Below are positions 47,215 to 56,262 of a stretch of DNA of 64,000 nucleotides, piece after piece (the stretch's first letter is position 1; every line of letters begins with the position of its first letter). The stretch is from Marinobacter excellens HL-55. GTDB taxonomy: Bacteria > Pseudomonadota > Gammaproteobacteria > Pseudomonadales > Oleiphilaceae. Location: positions 1-64,000 of the forward strand of contig LJZQ01000023.1 in the NCBI GenBank assembly GCA_001314845.1, in the 5' to 3' direction. The notes under the pieces are model-generated. The model saw only the letters and a program-made list of their open reading frames with translations. It was not told the origin of the DNA and did not search any database. The position numbers and the translations under genes were made by a program.

Positions 47215-48630
47215 TCAGGACCTCCGGATATCAAAGCTCTGGACATACTCCTCCGGCTTGGCCGGATCGAAGGTCTTGCCCATGATGGTGTGGTTTTTAT
47301 AGGTCTCTCTGGGAGCGCTGTAACCCAGCTCTTCCATAACCTTGCGGGTTTCACCGGCCACATAGACCTGTTCCGCGATGCTCCGGTAGTCCACATCGCC
47401 CTCGATGTAACCCCAACGCTTCATCTGGGTCAGAATCCACACGCCCATGGAGTGCCAGGGGAAGGGATCGAAATCGATCCGAGCCGGATCATCCTTCACC
47501 TCACCCAAGCCGTCGGCATACCGGCCAGTCAGTACCTGCTGAATGACTGGCACCGGCTGGTTCAGGTAGTTTCTCGGGGCGATCGCTTCGGCGATCTCCT
47601 TGCGGTTCTCGGCTTTCTGAGAGTACTGGGTGGCATCAATGATCGCGCGCAGCAATGCACCGTAGGTATTGGGGTTTTCGCTGGCGAATTGCTGGCTGCA
47701 GGCGAAGGCACAGCACGGGTGCCCTTCCCAGATGTCTTTGGTCAGCATATGAATGAAACCAACCTTCTCCCAAACCGCCCGCTGGTTGAACGGGTCTGGT
47801 GAGAGGTAGCCATCCAGGTTGCCGGCACGCAGGTTGGCAACCATTTCAGGTGGTGGAACCACCCGGATCTGCACATCTCTGTCCGGATCAATACCGTGCT
47901 CGGCCAGGTAGTAACGCAACAGGAAGTTGTGCATGGAGTATTCGAAGGGCACGCCGAACTTGAACCCTTTCCACTGCTTCGGGTCGCGTTTGTCCTGGTG
48001 GTCCACGTGCAGCACGATGGCCTGGCCGTTGATGTTCTCAACCGCCGGCATAATGAAGCGCTTGGCGGTGGAGCCCGCACCCATGGTCATGGCCAGCGGC
48101 ATGGGAGTGAGCATGTGGGAGGCATCGTATTCGCCATTCAGGGACTTGTCCCGGGCCACCGCCCAACCGGCCGTTTTACTGACCGTCACGTCCAGACCAT
48201 AGCGCTCGTAGAAGCCCATCGGGTGCGCCATGATGATCGGCGTGGCGCAGGTAATGGGTACAAAGCCAACGTTCAGCTTGGTTTTCTCAAGCTTGCCCAG
48301 CGATTCCTTCACCGCCGCCTTGGCTTTTTCCATCGGGAACACCGAGCCGAGCAACGCAGCAGCCGTGCCTGTTCCCATCATCTTCATAAAGCTGCGACGG
48401 CTGTGATCGTTGTGGCCGAACACCGAGCGCACCACGGCGCTCTCAATCGCCCGATCCATCATGGCTTCGGAGTCCATCGCCGCTGCCGAGTCCGGGGTCG
48501 CCGGCTGCTGGAGGTTCAGTGATACCGACGGCATCTCCTGCCCGGGCTGGCACTCCGGGCAACCACAGGTTTTCGCATGGATCAGTGACTGATCGCCATC
48601 AAACGGGTTACCAAGGCTCTTTGTGGTCAT
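47215..48630 (-). CDS. NrtA/CmpA-type ABC substrate-binding protein with unusual N-terminus
   Basis: 471 residues. A Tat signal, SRRSFMKMMGTGTAAALLGSVFP, has its twin Arg at 78-79. The 77 residues before it include a compact cysteine motif, CGCPEC (22-27), that I do not know from Tat n-regions. The mature part follows nitrate/bicarbonate/cyanate-binding proteins: LNVGFVPITCATPIIMAHPMGFYERYGLDVTVSK, later NLDGYLSPDPFNQRAVW and GHPCCAFACSQQF. The cynS neighbour makes cyanate the likely ligand; nitrate or bicarbonate are alternatives. It is first in the operon, 2 bases before the permease gene. Confidence 0.88.
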   Translation of the reverse strand: MTTKSLGNPFDGDQSLIHAKTCGCPECQPGQEMPSVSLNLQQPATPDSAAAMDSEAMMDRAIESAVVRSVFGHNDHSRRSFMKMMGTGTAAALLGSVFPMEKAKAAVKESLGKLEKTKLNVGFVPITCATPIIMAHPMGFYERYGLDVTVSKTAGWAVARDKSLNGEYDASHMLTPMPLAMTMGAGSTAKRFIMPAVENINGQAIVLHVDHQDKRDPKQWKGFKFGVPFEYSMHNFLLRYYLAEHGIDPDRDVQIRVVPPPEMVANLRAGNLDGYLSPDPFNQRAVWEKVGFIHMLTKDIWEGHPCCAFACSQQFASENPNTYGALLRAIIDATQYSQKAENRKEIAEAIAPRNYLNQPVPVIQQVLTGRYADGLGEVKDDPARIDFDPFPWHSMGVWILTQMKRWGYIEGDVDYRSIAEQVYVAGETRKVMEELGYSAPRETYKNHTIMGKTFDPAKPEEYVQSFDIRRS

Positions 48631-48743
48631 GGGGCACTCTCCCTACTCTCAGAGGAATTTTGCACTCTATTGGTGCAACAATTGTTATGCTCAGCCCGTT
48701 TAAATTCGGAATCTCGGACTTTCGCACTTTCTGAGTAAGCTAT

Positions 48744-48760
48744 AGCGGGGTTCGTGCCAA
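48744..48760 (-). promoter_or_regulatory. Sigma-54 promoter of the cyanate operon
   Basis: On the minus strand TTGGCACGAACCCCGCT has a perfect -24 element (TTGGCACG) and the -12 GC exactly ten bases from the -24 GG. The expected start is near 48733, giving about 100 bases of leader before the binding-protein gene. A sigma-54 activator gene diverges from it. Confidence 0.75.
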
Positions 48761-48822
48761 CTTTTATTGAATTCCTATCTCATTGTTTTAAAAAGACTTT
48801 AAGAAACTTCAAAGCTTCTCAT

Positions 48823-48878
48823 CACTACGATATTTCGTATTACACGATTTATCGTAGTGATTACTCCGATTTCTCGTA
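48823..48878. promoter_or_regulatory. TCGTA half-site cluster, probable activator binding sites
   Basis: CACTACGAT (48823-48831) and ATCGTAGTG (48851-48859) form a perfect 9-base inverted repeat. Further half-sites lie between and after them: TTCGTAT near 48834-48840, ACGAT near 48844 and TCGTAG at 48873-48878. The cluster is about 60-135 bases upstream of the cyanate -24/-12 promoter, the normal distance for sigma-54 enhancer sites, and abuts the promoter of the activator gene. Confidence 0.65.
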
Positions 48879-48879
48879 G

Positions 48880-48897
48880 TTGGCACAGGGTTTGTTT
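48880..48897 (+). promoter_or_regulatory. Second sigma-54-type promoter, facing the activator gene
   Basis: TTGGCACAGGGTTTGTTT has the -24 TTGGCAC and, ten bases after its GG, GT in place of the -12 GC. Transcription would begin near 48907, only about 15 bases before the ATG at 48921, so either the leader is very short or the site serves as an activator/RNA-polymerase holding site. It suggests autoregulation. Confidence 0.5.
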
Positions 48898-48920
48898 GGG
48901 ATACGTCATGACCCAACCGG

Positions 48921-50852
48921 ATGCCCGACATGACACCCCCCTATTCCCCTGATGATTATCGCTGGATCGACCACCTGCCCGAGGCTGCCTTGCTGGTGGA
49001 TGCCGGACAGGATCTGATTCTTGCCGCCAACAGCGCCATGGGACGAATGGCCGGCACAGACCGGCAGTCCATCGCCAACAGCCCTTGCACGCCGATGTTT
49101 CCCGACCAGCGCCCGCAGCTAATCAACTTTACGGAAGAAACCCTGTTCCGCAGCCACGGCTGGAGCCGGGACTTCAGCCTGCAACATCGCGATGGCCACA
49201 CCGTCGAGCTTGAGATTTCATCGTCCTGCGTCGGCGAAGCGGAATCCCAGACTGTTTTGTTGTTGCTGCGCGACCGGAGGCAACTCAGAACACTCCGGGA
49301 ACGCCACGAGGCCAACCATTACCACCGGGGTGGCTTGCTGGAGTGGCGGCGGGTAGAGGAACTGTTCAAGGATATGGAGCGGGAGAATCAGCTGATCCTG
49401 CACGCCGTTGGGGAAGGCATCTATGGCGTAGACGCCGAAGGTCGCACCACCTTCGCCAATCCGGCGGCCGAGCGAATGTTGGGCTGGCGCATGGACGAGC
49501 TGATGGGCCGGGTAATCCACCGCGTGGTGCATCACTCCCATGAAGACGGCAGCCTGTTCCCGTTAAAAGACTGTCCTATTTACGGCGCCTTTCGGGATGC
49601 CAGCATCAAGCGGGTAGGCGACGACTGGTTCTGGCGCAAAGACGGCACCGGCTTCCCGGTGGAATACACCAGCACGCCCATCCTGGATAACGGCCACCCC
49701 GTGGGTGCCGTTGTCGTGTTCCGCGACATCTCCCCGCGCCTGCAAGCGCAACAGGAATTGCAGCAGGCACTGGAAGAAGTGGAAAACCTGAAACGCCGCC
49801 TGGAAATGGAAAACGCTTACTTGCAGGAAGAGCTCAGCGCCGAATTCCATTTTCACGAGATACTGGGCCAAAGCGATGCGATCAAAGTCATCGTGCGGCG
49901 CATTGGCATGGTCGCGCCAACCGATGCCAACGTGCTGATCACCGGCGAATCCGGCACCGGTAAAGAACTGATCGCCCGCGCCATTCACCAGGCCAGCACA
50001 CGCCGTGACCGGCCCTTGATTCGGGTAAATTGCGCGGCCATTCCGAAAGATCTTTTCGAAAGCGAGTTCTTTGGCCACATCAAAGGCGCCTTCACCGGGG
50101 CCATCAACGACCGCATCGGCCGTTTTGAACTGGCCGACGGCGGCACGCTGTTTCTGGACGAGGTGGGTGAGATCCCGCTCGAGCTACAAGGCAAGTTGCT
50201 GCGGGTACTGCAGGATCAAAACTTCGAGCGCGTGGGCGAGAACAAGACCCGAGCAGTGGATGTGCGGGTGATCGCCGCCACCAACCGGGATCTGAAAACA
50301 GAGATTCGTGAGAAGACCTTCCGGGAGGATCTGTACTTCCGGCTCAACGTGTTTCCCATTGAGTCTATTCCGTTACGCCGACGGCTTGAGGACATACCGA
50401 TGCTGGCCCAGGAGTTTCTCAACCGTGCCTGCCAGCGATTCAACCGCCCGCTGCTGGCTCTGACCGATCGGGACGTCGCAATCCTCAAGACCTACCACTG
50501 GCCCGGCAATGTTCGGGAACTGGAGAACGTCATCGAGCGACAGGTGATCACGGCCGATGGCCGGCTCGATCTCGACCTCCCCAACCCTGACAGCGGCACA
50601 GCGCAGCCCACAGGCACCACCATCCCAGCCCGCCACTTCGACGGTGACCTGCTGACCGAAGATCAGCTGCGAGAGCTGGAAGCGCAGAATCTGATGCGAG
50701 CATTAAAAATGACCGAAGGACGAGTCTTCGGCGCTGACGGTGCCGCCGCGCTGCTTGGCGTAAAGCCAACCACCCTCACCTCACGGCTGAAAAAGTTGAA
50801 ACTCGACGCTCGCAAGTTCCGGGTTACTGAGGTGACAAGCCAAGCTGATTGA
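48921..50852 (+). CDS. Sigma-54-dependent activator with two PAS domains
   Basis: 643 residues. A first PAS-like domain (about 15-115, WIDHLPEAALLVDAGQDLILAANSAMGRMAG) and a second (about 155-275, AVGEGIYGVDAEGRTTFANPAAERMLGW, ending VVVFRDISPRLQAQQEL) are joined by coiled coil to an AAA+ domain. Walker A is GESGTGKE from residue 342, and the sigma-54 contact loop GAFTGA is from 389. The C-terminal Fis-type HTH includes GAAALLGVKPTTLTSRLKKLKL. It lacks a receiver domain, so it probably senses a ligand or redox state itself. It is divergent from the cyanate operon, its likely target. Confidence 0.93.
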   Translation: MPDMTPPYSPDDYRWIDHLPEAALLVDAGQDLILAANSAMGRMAGTDRQSIANSPCTPMFPDQRPQLINFTEETLFRSHGWSRDFSLQHRDGHTVELEISSSCVGEAESQTVLLLLRDRRQLRTLRERHEANHYHRGGLLEWRRVEELFKDMERENQLILHAVGEGIYGVDAEGRTTFANPAAERMLGWRMDELMGRVIHRVVHHSHEDGSLFPLKDCPIYGAFRDASIKRVGDDWFWRKDGTGFPVEYTSTPILDNGHPVGAVVVFRDISPRLQAQQELQQALEEVENLKRRLEMENAYLQEELSAEFHFHEILGQSDAIKVIVRRIGMVAPTDANVLITGESGTGKELIARAIHQASTRRDRPLIRVNCAAIPKDLFESEFFGHIKGAFTGAINDRIGRFELADGGTLFLDEVGEIPLELQGKLLRVLQDQNFERVGENKTRAVDVRVIAATNRDLKTEIREKTFREDLYFRLNVFPIESIPLRRRLEDIPMLAQEFLNRACQRFNRPLLALTDRDVAILKTYHWPGNVRELENVIERQVITADGRLDLDLPNPDSGTAQPTGTTIPARHFDGDLLTEDQLRELEAQNLMRALKMTEGRVFGADGAAALLGVKPTTLTSRLKKLKLDARKFRVTEVTSQAD

Positions 50853-52161
50853 GCGCATAAGTCACCACAACCCAAAGCATTACCAGTACGGGCAAGAAAC
50901 GCCCAACCAGGTACATTCGCCATTCCCACCAACGACTCTCGGTACCGAGAACGGTCCTGATACGCCCCGGTGGAATAAACCAGCAAAACAGCGCGGCCCC
51001 CAGAACACCGGAGAATATGATCACATTACCGCCTGCCACCCGATCAATCACATCCAACACCGGCTCGCCGGCGATGGTCCACTCCAGAGGGGTAAAACTC
51101 AGGGCGGAGGCCGTGCCCAACACCACCATCACGAGGCTTACCAGGGTGACAGCCTTGGCATTGCTCACGCGAAACTCTTCTGCCACCGCCGCAATCATCA
51201 CCTTCAGACCCGCCAAACTGGAGCTGAATGCGGCCATGAAGAACAGACCAAAAAACAGAATGCCAACCCAATAGCCCCCACGCATATCCTCGAACACCTG
51301 CGGCATGGTCACAAACGCCAACTGACTGCCTTCGGTAGGCTCCATGCCCAGGCTGAACACGAACGGAAAAATCATCCACCCTGCCAGCAGGGCCACACTG
51401 GTTTCGGTGCCGGCCACCACCAGACAGGCGCGCGGCACGTGGGTTTTGCGGGGAATAAAGCTGCCGTAAGTCACCAGATAGCCCTGGCCGATGGCCAGGG
51501 TGTAGAACGCCTGACCAAAGGCGAAGGCCCATAAACGTCCGTCAGTGAGGCGCCCCCAGTCCACATCAAAGAAGAACGACTTGGTCTGCTCCCAGCCGGG
51601 CGTGGTCGAGGCAAACAACATGAGCCCGATCATCACCAGCAACAGAACCGGCATCAGCATTTTCGAGAATACTTCGATGGCCTTGACGTCCCGGGCCAGA
51701 ATAATCGCCGCCAGCACCGTCACAATCAGGAAGTACCAGAGCGAGTTATAGCCTTCGCTGTATTCGCTGAACACCCGGAGATCGTTGGTGGCTGCGTCTA
51801 CCGCATACCCGAGGGTCCAGCCGGTGATGACCAGGTAATAACTGGTGATGGCCATGGTTATCAGCACCACAAACCAGCCGTAAATCGCCCCAAACCGATT
51901 GACCTGCCGAAAGGTCTGAACCGTGCTGCCCTCAGACAGCCGGCCTGCAGCAACTTCCAGGATCATGATCGGCAGAACCACCACGACCAGCGCCAGCAGA
52001 TACGCCACCACAAAGGCGCCGCCACCGTTCTCCCCCACCATGTAGGGGAAGCGCCACAGATTCCCGAGCCCCACCGCTGCCGCCGCCATGGAGAATATAA
52101 AAGCGGGCTCTGAGCTCCATTGCTTTCGCGACTCTTCAATAAATTCGTGGCGTTTTTTCAC
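50824..52161 (-). CDS. Sodium-dependent transporter of the NSS/SNF family
   Basis: 445 residues from GTG 52161; a TTG at 52209 would add 16 residues, and neither has a strong ribosome-binding site. The start of helix 1, AAAAVGLGNLWRFPYMVGENGGGAF, is the family signature that forms the Na+ and substrate site, as in LeuT. Helix 6 includes FAFGQAFYTLAIGQGYLVTYGSF, also canonical. About eleven to twelve helices are visible. It probably imports an amino acid or related compound with sodium. The 3' end overlaps the convergent activator gene by 29 bases. Confidence 0.92.
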   Translation of the reverse strand: MKKRHEFIEESRKQWSSEPAFIFSMAAAAVGLGNLWRFPYMVGENGGGAFVVAYLLALVVVVLPIMILEVAAGRLSEGSTVQTFRQVNRFGAIYGWFVVLITMAITSYYLVITGWTLGYAVDAATNDLRVFSEYSEGYNSLWYFLIVTVLAAIILARDVKAIEVFSKMLMPVLLLVMIGLMLFASTTPGWEQTKSFFFDVDWGRLTDGRLWAFAFGQAFYTLAIGQGYLVTYGSFIPRKTHVPRACLVVAGTETSVALLAGWMIFPFVFSLGMEPTEGSQLAFVTMPQVFEDMRGGYWVGILFFGLFFMAAFSSSLAGLKVMIAAVAEEFRVSNAKAVTLVSLVMVVLGTASALSFTPLEWTIAGEPVLDVIDRVAGGNVIIFSGVLGAALFCWFIPPGRIRTVLGTESRWWEWRMYLVGRFLPVLVMLWVVVTYALNQLGLSPQ

Positions 52162-52318
52162 AGCGCTCTGCTCTCGTGGGTTCGGCTTGTTTGAAACGAA
52201 GCCTAGCAAATCAGCTTCTACGCTGCATGACTCGGGTCAACGGGGTTTGGATTGGTGGGCGGCCACCCCGCAGCCCGCCCCCGAAAACAGGCAGGCTACA
52301 AGAGGTCATTCACCCAAG

Positions 52319-53500
52319 TCAGATCAATTCAAAGGCCACAGCAGTAGCCTCACCACCACCGATGCAGAGAGAAGCAACTCCACGTTTCAGGCCGCGCTGT
52401 TTGAGGGCGTTGATCAGGGTGATGATGATCCGCGAGCCGGAGGAGCCAATGGGGTGGCCCAAGGCGCAGGCGCCGCCGTGGACGTTTACTTTCTCGGCGG
52501 GCAGTTTCAGCTCGTTGATGGCGGCCAGGGTGACGACCGCGAAGGCTTCGTTGATTTCGAACAGGTCGACATCATCCAGCGTCCAGCCTGCTTTCTTGAG
52601 CACTTTTTCGATGGAGCCGATGGGCGCCAGTGTGAACTCTGCGGGCAACTGTGCGTGGGTGGCGTGGGCCACGATTCTGGCCTGTGGGATCAGGCCGCGG
52701 GCGTCGGCTTCGGCCGCTGAGGCCAGTACCAGGGCAGAGGCGCCGTCACTGATGGAGCTGGAGTTGGCGGCGGTGACCGAGCCGTCTTTGGCGAAGGCCG
52801 GTTTCAGTTGCGGGATCTTTTCGGGTTTGGCGTTGCCGGGTTGTTCGTCGGCGTCGACCTCGGTATCACCGCCTCGGCCAGAGACCGTCACCGGGGTAAT
52901 TTCATCTTGGAACCAGCCGTTCTGGATCGCCGTCAGGGCTTTTTGCAGGGAGCCAATGGCGAACTCGTCCATGTCCTGGCGGGTGATGTTGAATTTATCG
53001 GCGGTGCGCTGGGCGAACACACCCATCAGGCCGCCTTCGTAGGCGTCTTCCAGGCCGTCCAGGAACATGCTGTCCATCACCTGGCCGTGGCCCATGCGCA
53101 TGCCGGCGCGGGCTTTGGGGAGCAGGTAGGGTGCCTGGCTCATGTTTTCCATTCCGCCGGCGATCATGATGTTGTTGGTACCGGCTTTAATCTGGTCGTG
53201 GGCCATGATGACGGCTTGCATGCCGGATCCGCACATTTTGTTGATGGTGGTGCAGCCACTGCTGTCCGGAATACCGGCGGCGCGGGATGCCTGGCGCGCG
53301 GGTGCCTGGCCGAGGCCGGCGGGCAGTACGCAGCCCATGATAATTTCCTGAATGTCTGCCGGCTGCAATCCTGCGCGTTCAATGGCGGCTTTGATCGAAA
53401 CGGCACCCAGTTCCGGGGAGCGCACCGAGCTCAAAGAACCCATCATTCCGCCCATCGGGGTTCTGGCGGAGCCGGCTATTACTATGTCGTTACCGTTCAT
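52319..53500 (-). CDS. Acetyl-CoA acetyltransferase (thiolase)
   Basis: 393 residues from ATG 53500, with GAGG nine bases upstream. The acylated Cys is in INKMCGSGMQAVIMAHD, the loop His-containing GGACALGHPIGSSGSRI follows, and the deprotonating Cys is in SLCIGGGEATA. The length and NALK-type insert fit a degradative or biosynthetic acetyl-CoA acetyltransferase. Downstream of an acyl-CoA dehydrogenase and SDR in one direction, it may cleave 2-methylacetoacetyl-CoA (isoleucine route) or acetoacetyl-CoA. An intergenic palindrome (copy B) separates it from the dehydrogenase gene. Confidence 0.94.
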   Translation of the reverse strand: MNGNDIVIAGSARTPMGGMMGSLSSVRSPELGAVSIKAAIERAGLQPADIQEIIMGCVLPAGLGQAPARQASRAAGIPDSSGCTTINKMCGSGMQAVIMAHDQIKAGTNNIMIAGGMENMSQAPYLLPKARAGMRMGHGQVMDSMFLDGLEDAYEGGLMGVFAQRTADKFNITRQDMDEFAIGSLQKALTAIQNGWFQDEITPVTVSGRGGDTEVDADEQPGNAKPEKIPQLKPAFAKDGSVTAANSSSISDGASALVLASAAEADARGLIPQARIVAHATHAQLPAEFTLAPIGSIEKVLKKAGWTLDDVDLFEINEAFAVVTLAAINELKLPAEKVNVHGGACALGHPIGSSGSRIIITLINALKQRGLKRGVASLCIGGGEATAVAFELI

Positions 53501-53526
53501 GGCGATTGTCCTCAATATTTAGTTTT

Positions 53527-53640
53527 CGGCTGGGTGTGGGGAGGTCTTTCAGGGACACGCTGTAAATACATCCCTGTACGCTCGGCAAAAGCCATCCATG
53601 GCTTTTGACGGTCCCTGAAAGACCTCCCCACACCCAGCCG
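53527..53640 (+). repeat. Palindromic intergenic element, copy B
   Basis: Arms of 29 bases (53527-53555 and 53612-53640) are perfectly complementary. They enclose TACA-TCCC-TGTA and AAAAGCCAT-CC-ATGGCTTTT. The core CACGCTGTAAATACATCCCTG aligns with copy A, but the arms and the second hairpin differ in sequence and still pair. It lies between the co-directional acyl-CoA dehydrogenase and thiolase genes, with the core antisense to them. Confidence 0.88.
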
Positions 53641-53677
53641 GCCAACGTTAAAGTCTGTCCGAAATAGGAATACGCGG

Positions 53678-54826
53678 TTAGCGACCAAGTACTGACCGCG
53701 CAATTATTTCCTTCATCACTTCTGAGGTACCGCCGTAAATCCTCTGCACCCGAGCGTCGATAAAGTTCCGGGAAATCGGATATTCGGTGGTGTAACCGTA
53801 GCCCCCAAATAACTGCAAACAGCCATCAGCTACCCGGCACTGCATCTCCGTGGCGCTGTACTTGGCCATCGACGCCGTGGGCGCATCCAGCTTGCCGTCT
53901 TCGTACTCGCGGATGCACTGGTCAACAAACGCCTTGTTGATGCGGTAGTCGGTTTCCATGCAGGCGATTTCGAAGCGGGTGTTCTGGAGTTGGCTGAGCT
54001 TCTGGCCGAACAGTTCCCGCTCCTGGGCGTAGGCAATGGTCAGGTCCAGGGAGCCACGGGCGGCGGCGACGCCGAGGGCGCCGATTACCAGGCGTTCTCG
54101 GGGCAGTTCTCGCATCAGGTACATGAAGCCCTGCCCTTCCTCGCCCAGCAGGGCGGATGACGGCACGCGCAGGTCGGAGAAGAACATCTCGGAGGTATCG
54201 CCGGAATGCTGGCCAATTTTGTCCAGGTTACGGCCTTTGCTATAACCCGGTAGTGAGGTGTCGACCAGGAACAGGCTAATGCCACGGGCACCGGCTTTGG
54301 GGTCGGTTTTGGCGGCGACGATCACCATGTCGGCGTGCTGGCCGTTGGTGATGAAAGTTTTGGAGCCGTTGAGGATGTAGTCATCACCATCTTTGACCGC
54401 GCTGGTGCGCATGGCCTGCAGGTCACTGCCGGCGCCGGGTTCGGTCATGGCGATGGCGCCGACGGCTTCACCGGAAACCATTTTGGGCAACCATTGCTGG
54501 CGCTGCGCCTCGTTGCCGATGTGGCTGAGGTAAGGCGCCACGATGTCCGAATGCACCATCACGTTGGTCGACAAAGCCCCGAAGCCCATGCGGGCCATTT
54601 CTTCACCCACCACCACGGAAAACTGGAAAGGCGCGCCAATGCCGCCGCAGTCTTCCGGCACGTCAACACACAGCATGCTGGCGTTGCCAAGGGTATTCCA
54701 GAGCTCTCGCGGCACAATGCCTGTTTTCTCCCAAGCCTCATAGTGAGGCTTCACTTCGGCCTCGAGCACCTTGATCACTGACTCCCGAAACATGGCCAGC
54801 TCTTCTTGATCGACGTGGTTGGTCAT
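53678..54826 (-). CDS. Acyl-CoA dehydrogenase
   Basis: 382 residues from ATG 54826 (MTNHVDQEELAMF), with AGGTG seven bases upstream; GTG 54835 is possible. The FAD signatures AIAMTEPGAGSDLQAMRTSAV and QLFGGYGYTTEYPISRNFIDARVQRIYGGTSEVMKEIIAR are typical of the family. It oxidises an acyl-CoA to the 2-enoyl-CoA, passing electrons to ETF. Placement with a 3-hydroxyacyl-CoA dehydrogenase-like SDR and thiolase under a LiuR-type operator suggests a branched-chain (2-methylbutyryl-CoA) substrate; this is inference. Confidence 0.93.
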   Translation of the reverse strand: MTNHVDQEELAMFRESVIKVLEAEVKPHYEAWEKTGIVPRELWNTLGNASMLCVDVPEDCGGIGAPFQFSVVVGEEMARMGFGALSTNVMVHSDIVAPYLSHIGNEAQRQQWLPKMVSGEAVGAIAMTEPGAGSDLQAMRTSAVKDGDDYILNGSKTFITNGQHADMVIVAAKTDPKAGARGISLFLVDTSLPGYSKGRNLDKIGQHSGDTSEMFFSDLRVPSSALLGEEGQGFMYLMRELPRERLVIGALGVAAARGSLDLTIAYAQERELFGQKLSQLQNTRFEIACMETDYRINKAFVDQCIREYEDGKLDAPTASMAKYSATEMQCRVADGCLQLFGGYGYTTEYPISRNFIDARVQRIYGGTSEVMKEIIARSVLGR

Positions 54827-54906
54827 ATCATTCACCTGTTGTTATTCGTTCGCTTGTGGCGAATCCTGTTACCGGAACCCGTTTTTGGCGGGCGGTTTTC
54901 ATCTAT

Positions 54907-55668
54907 TCACTTGGGCGCCATGCGCAGGGCACAATCCAAGCGAATCACTTCGCCATTCAGAATGGGGTTACGCACCATCTGGTCCACCATCATGCCGAAC
55001 TCCTCCGGCTTGCCCAGGCGCTTGGGGAACGGCAGTGTTGCCGCCAGGCTGTCCTGCACTTCTTCCGGCATTCCGGCCATCATCGGCGTCATGAACAGGC
55101 CGGGGGCGATGGTGTTCACGCGGATGCCTTCACGGGCCAGCTCGCGGGCCGATTGCAGAGTTAACGCCACCACACCGCCCTTGGAGGCGCTGTAGGCAGC
55201 CTGGCCAATCTGGCCTTCGTAAGCCGCCACAGAAGCCGTATTGATGATCACACCCCGCTCGCCATCGGCGTTTGGCTCACGCTGGGCCATGTCCGCTGCG
55301 GCCAGGCGAAGAATATTGAAGGTGCCAATCAGGTTTACCTGGATCACCTTGCTGAAGCTGTCCAGCGGCATCACCCCTTCCCGGCCCAGAATCTTCGCGG
55401 CCGGCGCGATACCTGCGCAGTTAACCGCAACACCGCAGGGGCCATGAGCTTCACGCGCGGCGTTGATGGCCGCTTCGGCACTTTCCGCCGAACTGACATC
55501 GCACTCAAGGAAGATCCCGCCGATATCAGCCGCCACTTTTTCGCCCTGTTCTTTCTGAAGATCCAGGATCGCTACCTTACACCCGGCCGCCGCCAAAGCC
55601 CGCGCCGCGCCCTCGCCCAGCCCGGAAGCCCCGCCTGTTACAATGGCCGCCACATTCTTGAATTCCAT
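54907..55668 (-). CDS. Short-chain dehydrogenase, 3-hydroxyacyl-CoA dehydrogenase (HSD10-like)
   Basis: About 253 residues; the second of two tandem ATGs (55668) is best placed behind AGGAG. The NAD-binding TGGASGLGEGAARALAAAGCKVAILD is followed by the catalytic Tyr/Lys in AAYSASKGGVVALTL, and the SDR Ser lies in IINTASVAAYEG. The C-terminal NTIAPGLFMTPMM and LGKPEEFGMMVDQMVRNPILNGEVIRLD match type II 3-hydroxyacyl-CoA dehydrogenase/HSD10, which acts on 2-methyl-3-hydroxybutyryl-CoA in isoleucine breakdown. It is first in the minus-strand operon, divergent from liuR. Confidence 0.92.
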   Translation of the reverse strand: MEFKNVAAIVTGGASGLGEGAARALAAAGCKVAILDLQKEQGEKVAADIGGIFLECDVSSAESAEAAINAAREAHGPCGVAVNCAGIAPAAKILGREGVMPLDSFSKVIQVNLIGTFNILRLAAADMAQREPNADGERGVIINTASVAAYEGQIGQAAYSASKGGVVALTLQSARELAREGIRVNTIAPGLFMTPMMAGMPEEVQDSLAATLPFPKRLGKPEEFGMMVDQMVRNPILNGEVIRLDCALRMAPK

Positions 55669-55727
55669 CATGCACTCCTATTCTCAGGATTGTATTTGTT
55701 CAAAATCGGACCAGAAAACTACTTTAC

Positions 55728-55739
55728 GTTTACGTAAAC
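55728..55739. promoter_or_regulatory. Probable LiuR operator
   Basis: GTTTACGTAAAC is a perfect 12-base palindrome inside TTTACGTTTACGTAAACTTT. It lies between the divergent SDR and MerR-type genes, 34 bases before the regulator's ATG and 60 bases before the SDR start, so one dimer could control both operons. A TTTACG/CGTAAA-type motif is known for LiuR sites in gammaproteobacteria. Confidence 0.72.
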
Positions 55740-55772
55740 TTTATCTAACCTTGGTCTAAAAAGGAAATCGTG

Positions 55773-56213
55773 ATGAACGAAAAAAGAACCTTCAGCATCA
55801 GCGAGCTCTCCCAGGAGTTCGACGTGACAACCCGAAGCATCCGATTCTACGAGGATCAGGGCTTGCTCAGGCCCACCCGAAGGGGCCAAACCCGTATCTT
55901 CAGCACCAAAGACCGGGTTCGGTTGAAGCTTATTCTCCGGGGCAAGCGCATGGGCTTCTCCCTGGCAGAAACCAGAGAACTGTTCGACCTGTGGGACGAA
56001 ACCCTCACCGGTAACGAAAAACAGCTTTTGAAAATGCTGGAAATCCTCGCCGACAGGCGCGCCCAGCTCGAACAACAGAAAAACGACATTGCTCAGGCGG
56101 AAATGGAAATCGAAACCGCCGAAACCCGGTGCCGCGAAGCACTGGAAGACCTGCAGAAGAAAAAGAAACAACAGGGCGCAGGGCAAAAAGAATCCAGACA
56201 AACCGCCACCTGA
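55773..56213 (+). CDS. liuR: MerR-family regulator LiuR
   Basis: 146 residues from ATG 55773 (a GTG precedes it directly); AAGGA lies upstream. The winged helix TFSISELSQEFDVTTRSIRFYEDQGLLRPTRRGQTRIFS is MerR type, and the C-terminal half is a coiled coil (LLKMLEILADRRAQLEQQKNDIAQAEMEIETAE). There are no metal-binding cysteines in the effector position. Position at the head of liuABCDE and the operator make it the branched-chain catabolism regulator, probably relieved by an acyl-CoA intermediate. Confidence 0.92.
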   Translation: MNEKRTFSISELSQEFDVTTRSIRFYEDQGLLRPTRRGQTRIFSTKDRVRLKLILRGKRMGFSLAETRELFDLWDETLTGNEKQLLKMLEILADRRAQLEQQKNDIAQAEMEIETAETRCREALEDLQKKKKQQGAGQKESRQTAT

Positions 56214-56262
56214 GCGTGACGGAGCACACAGACCCAATTCAAGAACAACAAGGTAGCCAACG

